DNA from: Acidobacteriota bacterium
GTDB lineage: Bacteria; Acidobacteriota; Blastocatellia; Pyrinomonadales; Pyrinomonadaceae
DNA length: 64,000 nucleotides
Assembly (NCBI GenBank): GCA_019242475.1
Contig: JAFAVK010000066.1
Coordinates: 28,367 to 92,366, forward strand
Reading direction: 5' to 3'
Shown here: positions 58,628 to 64,000 of the stretch, piece after piece
How positions within the stretch are numbered: the first letter of the stretch is position 1
Layout of the letters: the number at the start of each line of letters is the position of its first letter
The notes under the pieces: model-generated
What the model was told of the DNA's origin: nothing
Database searches by the model: none
Seen by the model: the letters and a program-made list of their open reading frames with translations, nothing else
Made by a program: the position numbers and the translations under genes

Positions 58628-58685
58628 GTGCTGGGTGCTGGTTAAAGCTAAAAACCAGCACCCAGCACCTAGCACCCAACACCCT
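58611..58685. repeat. GGTGCTG-family perfect inverted repeat supplying a stop codon
   Basis: Perfect 33-bp arms (58611-58643 and 58653-58685) with a nine-base loop. The arms carry the same unit variants in mirror order (GTGTTGG, GTGCTAG, GTGCTGG). The TAG in GTGCTAG is the stop codon of the lipid-kinase gene. Confidence 0.95.
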
Positions 58686-58690
58686 CCGTG

Positions 58691-58922
58691 TCAGGTCAGA
58701 GCCAGATGGTGATGGACTTGTGGTAGTTCCGGTTGTGGGGGTAGCCGTAGCCGTTGATGACCCTGTCCCACACGCTGAGGAAGAAGGTGTGCGCGCAGTG
58801 CGTGGAGGTCGGGTGGCCCGCGACCGCCGCGTGCCAGGGCGCGGGCCACCAGCGACGGGACGACGCCCGAGGCGACGCCCGCCCACTGCCGGCGCGGGGC
58901 GCGCTTGTAGACATTTGTTGAC
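58691..58922 (-). pseudogene. Possible frameshifted remnant of a small gene
   Basis: Two minus-strand frames look protein-like in sequence: STNVYKRAPRRQWAGVASGV, then VPSLVARAL, from a GTG near 58922, and, after a shift of frame near 58835, HPTSTHCAHTFFLSVWDRVI followed by NGYGYPHNRNYHKSITIWL to a stop at 58696. Neither half alone is a recognisable protein. It may be a decayed gene or chance. It lies between the lipid kinase and the metallophosphoesterase, on the opposite strand. Confidence 0.3.
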
Positions 58923-58964
58923 ACGCTGGCGAGGGCCGGGCGACCCTCGAAGGGGGCGGAGCCG

Positions 58965-59846
58965 ATGCGAAAGATAGTCCACCTGTCAGACCTGCACTTC
59001 GGGCGCATCGACGCGGCGCTGGTCGAGCCGCTGGTCGAGGCCATCAACGAGGCACAGCCGACGCTGGTCGTCGTCTCGGGCGACCTGACGCAGCGCGCGC
59101 GCACGCACCAGTTCGAGGAGGCGCGCGCGTTTCTGGACAGGCTGCCGAAGCCGCAGGTCGTGGTGCCGGGCAATCACGACGTGCCGCTCTACGACGTGTT
59201 CGAGCGCTTCGCGCGGCCGCTCGACAAGTGGCGGCGCTACATCTCCGAGGAGGTCGAGCCCGTCTACGAGGACGAGGAGATGGTGGTCGCCGGCGTCAAC
59301 ACGGCGCGCTCGCTCACGCGCAAGTACGGCCGCGTCAACGAGCAGCAGGTCGCGCACCTGCGCGAGCGCCTGTGCAACTACCCGGACGAGGTCTTGAAGG
59401 TCATCGTCACGCACCACCCCTTCGACGTGGCGGAAGGGGCGGACGAGCGCGAGATCGTCGGGCGCGCGCAGATGGCGATGGAGGCGCTGGCGGCCTGCGG
59501 CGCAGACCTCCTGCTCGCGGGCCACATGCACGTCAGCCAGACGGGGCGCACCGCCGAGCGCTACAAGATCGAGGGCCACTCCGCGCTCTTCGTCCAGGCG
59601 GGCACGGCCACCTCCACCCGGGGCCGCGGCGAGGCCAACTCCTTCAACGTCATCCGCCTCAAGCACCCGCACATACAGGTCGAGCGACGCGTCTGGCAGC
59701 CCGACGGCGGCGCCTACGCCCGCGCCAACGCCGAGACCTTCCGCCACACGCACGGCCGGGGCTGGGAGCGCCTCCCCGAAGAGGTCGCCGCCGGCATCAC
59801 CTTCGACGAAGTCGGCACCGGCCTCCAACCGCACGTGCCGGAATAG
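58965..59846 (+). CDS. Calcineurin-like metallophosphoesterase
   Basis: 293 aa. The dinuclear metal site is complete: HLSDLHFGR (DxH), VVSGDLTQRART (GDxxxR), VVPGNHDVPLYD (GNHD), VIVTHHPFDVAEG and LLAGHMHVSQTG (GHxH). It hydrolyses a phosphoester, perhaps a cyclic nucleotide, as in the Icc/CpdA group; the substrate is not readable. The start (MRKIVHLSDLHF) is the usual family start. No operon partner is clear. Confidence 0.93.
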   Translation: MRKIVHLSDLHFGRIDAALVEPLVEAINEAQPTLVVVSGDLTQRARTHQFEEARAFLDRLPKPQVVVPGNHDVPLYDVFERFARPLDKWRRYISEEVEPVYEDEEMVVAGVNTARSLTRKYGRVNEQQVAHLRERLCNYPDEVLKVIVTHHPFDVAEGADEREIVGRAQMAMEALAACGADLLLAGHMHVSQTGRTAERYKIEGHSALFVQAGTATSTRGRGEANSFNVIRLKHPHIQVERRVWQPDGGAYARANAETFRHTHGRGWERLPEEVAAGITFDEVGTGLQPHVPE

Positions 59847-59852
59847 GGTGCT

Positions 59853-59916
59853 GGGTGTTGGGTGCTGGGTGTCGGTTAGAACTATGTTTTTAACCAACAC
59901 CCAGCACCCAACACCC
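59853..59916. repeat. GGTGCTG-family inverted repeat
   Basis: 26-base arms with one mismatch (59853-59878 and 59891-59916) in the 158-bp gap between the metallophosphoesterase and the TPR gene. It mixes GTGTTGG and GTGCTGG units like the element at 58611. Confidence 0.9.
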
Positions 59917-60004
59917 TTTTTGACTTCGACGCCGGCGTACACGATGATTGTGGCCCCGACGCAGATTCCGACCACCTGACCTTAACTTCGACGGAGGACA
60001 TTTC

Positions 60005-61258
60005 ATGCACACGCCCCAGAGAGCACTGCGGCTCGCCGCCGCGCTCGCGCTCACCCTCGCGACGCTCGCACCCGCCCTCGCCGCGCAGAAAGCGCAGGAC
60101 GACCCCGAGCGCCAGCGTGCCTTCGAGCTGTTCCAGGAGCAGCAGTTCGCCGAGGCGCTCGCGCCCCTCGAGAAGCTCGCGGCGCGCTACCCCGGCGACG
60201 GCGAGGTGCTCGCCCGCTTCGGCCTCACGCTCTTCGTCAACACCATCTCCGAGCCGGACTCGCCCCAGCGCCTCGCGCGGCGCGCGCGCGCACGCGCCGC
60301 GGTCGTCCGCGCCAGGGAGCTCGGCTTCGACGCGGGCGTGCCCAAAGACCTCATCGACCAACTCATCGCGGGGTTGAAGGAGGACGGCAGCAGCGCCGGC
60401 GGCCCGAACGCCACGAAGTTCTCCGACGTCCCCGAGGCCGACACGGCGATGCGCGCGGGCGAGGCGGCCTTCATGAAGAACGACTACGACGCGGCGCTCG
60501 CCGCCTACGAGAAGGCGCTCGCGCTCGACCCGAAGCTCTACGAGGCGCCGCTCTTCGCGGGCGACGTGTTCCTGCAGAAAGGGCAGTTCGAGAAGGCGGG
60601 CGAGTGGTACGCGCGCGCCATCAAGCTCGACCCCGACCGCGAGCAGGCGTACCGCTACTGGGGCAACTCACTCCTGAAGCAGGCGCGCCTGGACGAGGCG
60701 CGCGACAAGTACGTCGAGGCCGTCGTCGCCAACCCCTACGACCGCTACACGTGGGAGAACGGCCTCTTCCGCTGGGCCAACGCCAAGGCCGTCCGCCTCG
60801 GACACCCGAAGATCGACGTGCAGTCGAACTTCTCGCAGAAGGACGGCAGGAACGTCGTCACGCTCGACCCGAAGGCGGGCGAGAAGCCGGGCGACGGGAG
60901 CGCGGCGTGGGCGGCCTACGGCCTGCTGCGCGCGGCGTGGGCGCTGAACGACTACGAGAAGTTCAAGCAGGCGTACCCCGGCGAGAAGGCATATCGCCAC
61001 AGCCTGCGCGAAGAGGCGGGGGCCTTGCGCGGTGTCATCGAGGCCGTGCGGAACCAGCAGAAGGCCGGCGAGGTCAAGCAGCTCTCGAAAGACCTGCAAC
61101 TGCTCGTGCAGCTCGAAGAGGCGGGGCTGCTCGAAGCCTACGTCCTCTTCGCGCGCACCGACCAGGGCATCGCGCAGGACTACGTCGAGTACCGCAAGGC
61201 CAACCGCGACAAGCTCCGCCGCTACCTCACCGAATATTTAGCGTCGGGGAAGTATTAG
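60005..61258 (+). CDS. Secreted TPR-repeat protein
   Basis: 417 aa with a signal peptide (AAALALTLATLAPALAA). The repeats include QRAFELFQEQQFAEALAPLE, AAFMKNDYDAALAAYEKALA, then GDVFLQKGQFEKAGEWYARA and IKLDPDREQAYRYWGNSLLK, clear tetratricopeptide units. A helical C-terminal region follows (AYGLLRAAWALNDYEKFKQA). It is probably a periplasmic scaffold. It ends exactly where a large nested palindrome begins. No enzymatic motif is visible. Confidence 0.82.
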   Translation: MHTPQRALRLAAALALTLATLAPALAAQKAQDDPERQRAFELFQEQQFAEALAPLEKLAARYPGDGEVLARFGLTLFVNTISEPDSPQRLARRARARAAVVRARELGFDAGVPKDLIDQLIAGLKEDGSSAGGPNATKFSDVPEADTAMRAGEAAFMKNDYDAALAAYEKALALDPKLYEAPLFAGDVFLQKGQFEKAGEWYARAIKLDPDREQAYRYWGNSLLKQARLDEARDKYVEAVVANPYDRYTWENGLFRWANAKAVRLGHPKIDVQSNFSQKDGRNVVTLDPKAGEKPGDGSAAWAAYGLLRAAWALNDYEKFKQAYPGEKAYRHSLREEAGALRGVIEAVRNQQKAGEVKQLSKDLQLLVQLEEAGLLEAYVLFARTDQGIAQDYVEYRKANRDKLRRYLTEYLASGKY

Positions 61259-61260
61259 GC

Positions 61261-61534
61261 AGTAGGCAGTAGGCAGACGGCAGTAGGCAGTTAAGTCTTC
61301 ACCGCCGCGGAGCGGCGGCTGAATGTAGCCCGGCCTTTCAAGGCCGGGGACGCCGATGTAAAAGAAGCCGCGTCGCGTCGGCGACGCCTGAACCATGCCG
61401 CAACGGCTCAGGCGTCGCCGACGCGACGCGGCGTTTTCTGTCCCAACTCTTTCCCGACCTTGAAAGGCCGGGCTACATTCACCGCGCCGCTGCCGCGGCC
61501 CGAACTGCCTACTGCCGTCTGCCTACTGCCTACT
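61261..61534. repeat. Triple nested inverted repeat
   Basis: Outer AGTAGGC arms (61261-61292 and 61503-61534, 32 bp perfect) enclose middle arms (61320-61343 and 61458-61481, 24 bp, GTAGCCCGGCCTTTCAAGG type), which enclose inner arms (61367-61391 and 61408-61432, 25 bp, GCGTCGCGTCGGCGACGC type) with a 16-base loop. It lies between the convergent TPR and M28 genes. The stop codon of the M28 gene is inside the right outer arm. Confidence 0.95.
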
Positions 61535-63238
61535 CTCCTTCTGCTGCTTCCGCGGGAGCATGCCGTCCATCGTGGCGGCCTGGTAGACGAAGGCGGCGAC
61601 GATGACGGCGGCCTCCTTGAGGTCTTCGGGGACGGCGCGGTCGTAGTTGTCCTGGTTGGAGTGCCAGGTGCGCGGGCCGTACTCCATCTCGTCCTGCAGG
61701 AAGTCGATGCCGTTGAGGCCGACGGCGTCGAAGGAGAGGAAATCCGACCCGCCGGTGTTGGCGGCCGTGACGGTCGTCGCCGTGTAGGTCGTGTCGCCGA
61801 CCTTCAACTGCGCGAAGGGCATGAGCCAGCGGCGGAAGAAGGGGCGCAGGCCCTCGTTGCCCTGCATGTGTACGCCGCGGATGGCGCCCGTGCCGCTGTC
61901 CACGTTGAAGTAGACGTTCAGGCGCGCGTGCTCGGGCTTGTAGCGCGGGGCCGTGTTAGATGTCGGCGGCGCGGGCTGTGCCGCGGTGCCGGCGGCGGGC
62001 GTGGGCGTGGGCACAGGGCCGAAGTGCTCGTTGACGTAGGCGCGCGAGCCGAGCAGCCCCTGCTCTTCCCCGCTCCACAAGGCGATGCGGACGGTGCGGC
62101 GCGGCTGCAGGTTCAGGGCCTTCAGAATCCGAACTGCCTCCATCATGATTGAGACGCCGGCCCCGTTGTCGGTCGCGCCCGTTGCCGTGTGCCAGGAGTC
62201 GAGGTGCGCGCCGAGCATGACGACCTCATCTTTCAAGTCGGTGCCCGGAATCTCCGCGACGGTGTTGTAGCTCATCGGGTCGGAGTCGTCGAACTCGACC
62301 TGCAGGTTGACGCTCAGCTTCACCTTCTCGCCCTGCCGCAGCATGCGCGCGAGGCGGTTGTAGTGGTCGTTCGAGAGCGCGATCTGCGGGATGAGCCTGG
62401 GCGCGTCCTTCTGCCAGGGCTGCTTGCGCTGTTCGAAGGGCGTGTCGGAAGGCTGCGGCACGGAGGCCGACTGGACGAACTGCAGCATGCCGCCGTCGCC
62501 GGCCGGGCTCGAGGCGACGAGGAGCGCGACGCCCTCCTCGTAGTAGAACTGCGTCTTGCGGTCGTTAAAGCGCTGCTCGGCGAGCTGCTCGGGCGTCGGC
62601 GGCGCGCGGCGCGGGCGCGGCGGCAGGAGCGACGGGTCGGGCGCGTCCGCGAGTCCGAGCAGCTCCTTGTCCGTGAGGCGCGTGGCCGTCGGCTCGAAGC
62701 GCGGGCGGAGCTGGCGCTCGGTGCCGATCAGCACGAACTTGCCGCGGAGCTGCCCCTTGTACTTCTGCAACTCCTCCTCGTTCTTCGCGTCCACGACGAC
62801 GAGCTCGGCCGTGAGCGGCGCTTCGAGGCCGGGCGACCACGCGCGCGGGTACGCGAGCAGGGGGAACGCGACGGGCTCGACCGCCTCGGCCGAGAAGCGC
62901 TTGAGCGTCCAGCCGCGGCCGAAAGGCCCCCACGGTTCGAGGTGCGCGTTTGAGAGGCCCCACGAAGTCAGCCGGTCGCGCGTCCAGGCGTTGGCGCGGC
63001 GGAGCGCCGGCGAGCCCGTGAGCCGCGGCCCGATCCCGTCCGTCAGGTATTCGAGCGTCTGCATCAACTGCGAGCGGTTGAGCCCCTCGTCCTTGATGCG
63101 CTCGACCGCGTCGGGCGTCGGCGTGGGCTGCGGCTGCGCCTGCTGCGCCGGCGTCGGCTGCTGCGCGCGAACCGCGACCGCGTGCGGCGACAGCAGGGCG
63201 AAAAGAAGCAGCGCGGCGGCTGCGTGTCGTCTCGTCAT
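61523..63238 (-). CDS. Secreted M28-family zinc aminopeptidase
   Basis: 571 aa with a signal peptide (AAAALLLFALLSPHAVAVRA). An N-terminal segment with a PA-like insertion (APLTAELVVVDAKNEEELQ; GKFVLIGTERQ) precedes the peptidase domain. The zinc ligands are visible in LGAHLDSWHTATGATDNGAG (His and Asp), [14 protein letters not shown] (catalytic Glu and ligand Glu), NVDSGTGAIRG (Asp) and RTWHSNQDNYD (His). It removes N-terminal residues from peptides in the periplasm. The next gene is a tandem paralogue. Confidence 0.94.
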   Translation of the reverse strand: MTRRHAAAALLLFALLSPHAVAVRAQQPTPAQQAQPQPTPTPDAVERIKDEGLNRSQLMQTLEYLTDGIGPRLTGSPALRRANAWTRDRLTSWGLSNAHLEPWGPFGRGWTLKRFSAEAVEPVAFPLLAYPRAWSPGLEAPLTAELVVVDAKNEEELQKYKGQLRGKFVLIGTERQLRPRFEPTATRLTDKELLGLADAPDPSLLPPRPRRAPPTPEQLAEQRFNDRKTQFYYEEGVALLVASSPAGDGGMLQFVQSASVPQPSDTPFEQRKQPWQKDAPRLIPQIALSNDHYNRLARMLRQGEKVKLSVNLQVEFDDSDPMSYNTVAEIPGTDLKDEVVMLGAHLDSWHTATGATDNGAGVSIMMEAVRILKALNLQPRRTVRIALWSGEEQGLLGSRAYVNEHFGPVPTPTPAAGTAAQPAPPTSNTAPRYKPEHARLNVYFNVDSGTGAIRGVHMQGNEGLRPFFRRWLMPFAQLKVGDTTYTATTVTAANTGGSDFLSFDAVGLNGIDFLQDEMEYGPRTWHSNQDNYDRAVPEDLKEAAVIVAAFVYQAATMDGMLPRKQQKESRQ

Positions 63239-63268
63239 GTGGGTGAAGTACTCCTTACGCCGGATGAA

Positions 63269-63343
63269 TTAACCACAGAGACACAGAGGCACAGCTTGTT
63301 GAGTAAATCTCTTCGAGCTGTGCCTCTGTGTCTCTGTGGTTAA
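63269..63343. repeat. CACAGAGA-family perfect inverted repeat
   Basis: 28-bp perfect arms (63269-63296 and 63316-63343) with the same units as the element at 47474, including CACAGAGACACAGAGGC. It lies between the two tandem M28 genes. Confidence 0.93.
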
Positions 63344-63359
63344 ATGTTTCTCACTATAT

Positions 63360-64000
63360 TCAACGACTGGTTGAAGAGGTCTCGCGCTCCGAGCGGCCGG
63401 GCGCGGGCTTGCGCGGGAGGCGCTCGTCGAGCATCGCCGTCTGGTAGACGAAGGCGGCCATGATGACGGCGGCCTGCTTCACGTCGTCCGCCTGGATGCG
63501 CTCGTACGTGTCCTGCGTCGAGTGGTGCGTGCGCGTGTTGTACTCTATCGAATCCTGTATGAACTGGAAGCCCGGCAGGCCGATGGCGTCGAAGGGCACG
63601 TGGTCGGTGCTGCCCGTGTTGGCGAGCGTCAGGGTCTGCGCGCCGAGGTCTGCGAAGGGCGCGAGCCACTTGCGGAAGTACGGGCGCACGCCCTCGTTCC
63701 CCTGCATGTAGACGCCGCGGATGCGCCCCGTCCCGTTGTCGAGGTTGTAGTAGGCCGAGAGCTTCTCATACTCCGGCTTCGTCGTGAGCCGTCCGACGGG
63801 CGTGGGCCGCGGCGCGGGCTGCCCTTCGGCCGCGCCGGGCGGAGTCGGCTGCGGCGTGGCTTGCGGCGTCTCAAGCTTGCCGAAGTGCTGCTCGACGTAC
63901 CCGCGCGAGCCCAAGAGTCCCTGCTCCTCGCCGCTCCAAAGGGCGATGCGAATCGTGCGGCGCGGCTGAAGCCCGAGCGCCTTGATGATGCGCACGGCCT
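63360..64000 (-). CDS. Second M28-family peptidase, N-terminus cut by window end
   Basis: About 213 residues visible; the gene continues beyond position 64000. [20 protein letters not shown], then [38 protein letters not shown] and [12 protein letters not shown] parallel the C-terminal half of the neighbouring peptidase motif by motif (catalytic Glu, Asp and His ligands kept). A Pro-rich linker replaces the corresponding linker. It is a tandem duplication with the downstream copy at 61523. Confidence 0.92.
   Translation of the reverse strand, partial: AVRIIKALGLQPRRTIRIALWSGEEQGLLGSRGYVEQHFGKLETPQATPQPTPPGAAEGQPAPRPTPVGRLTTKPEYEKLSAYYNLDNGTGRIRGVYMQGNEGVRPYFRKWLAPFADLGAQTLTLANTGSTDHVPFDAIGLPGFQFIQDSIEYNTRTHHSTQDTYERIQADDVKQAAVIMAAFVYQTAMLDERLPRKPAPGRSERETSSTSR

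Overview
The window reads as a gene-dense, high-GC chromosomal segment of a soil-type Gram-negative bacterium. The best guess is an Acidobacteriota lineage near Blastocatellia/Pyrinomonadaceae. That is inference from gene content: a TolC/RND/MFP efflux set, HEAT-repeat secreted proteins, a BshB1-type deacetylase, tandem M28 peptidases, an RNase E/G with a large disordered insert, Uma2 nuclease, YqjD/YqjE-like proteins and FecR/GGDEF proteins. No rRNA, tRNA, transposase, phage structural gene or CRISPR array was seen.

Layout. 1-10.8 kb holds housekeeping and envelope genes: purine permease, peptide deformylase, two HEAT-repeat proteins, an ECF sigma/anti-sigma pair, DUF1992, a MATE exporter, msrA, a coiled-coil protein and a Mug-type uracil-DNA glycosylase. 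10.9-16.1 kb is a five-gene + strand cassette: membrane histidine kinase, stand-alone receiver, DUF4062 plus effector-associated-domain (EAD) protein, EAD plus four-helix membrane protein, and a membrane-anchored helical-repeat protein. This is the best candidate for an undescribed signalling or conflict system. It faces a lower-GC segment (16.2-18.4 kb) with an unrecognised 576-aa protein containing a possible class I tRNA-synthetase-like Rossmann region and a broken YbaK-like tRNA-editing gene. 18.4-31.9 kb holds a PD-(D/E)XK-like protein, a haem-binding protein, PpiD-like foldase, a GH2 enzyme, TerC, a FecR protein and a diguanylate cyclase, with a 21-bp repeat array at 28.5 kb. 32.2-38.2 kb is the rod-shape cluster mreB-mreC-mreD-mrdA-rodA. 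38.2-47.5 kb has Uma2, RNase E/G, a degenerate alpha/beta hydrolase, a PAS-like zinc protein, BshB1, a 2H phosphoesterase, an MBL hydrolase and an EEP phosphatase. 47.5-55.2 kb is a TetR-MFP-RND-TolC efflux operon with a palindromic operator. 55.5-64 kb has YqjD/YqjE-like membrane proteins, a lipid kinase, a metallophosphoesterase, a TPR protein and two tandem M28 peptidases, the second cut by the window end.

The most striking non-coding signal is a set of about twenty intergenic inverted repeats. The arms are built from short near-heptameric units (GGTGCTG, AGTAGGC, GATGAAT, AGTTTTC, GACGGGG, GGATGAA; also an 8-mer CACAGAGA). Different families occupy successive gene junctions, notably all four junctions of the rod-shape cluster. 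Several have perfect arms of 28-36 bp, and one is a triple nested palindrome.
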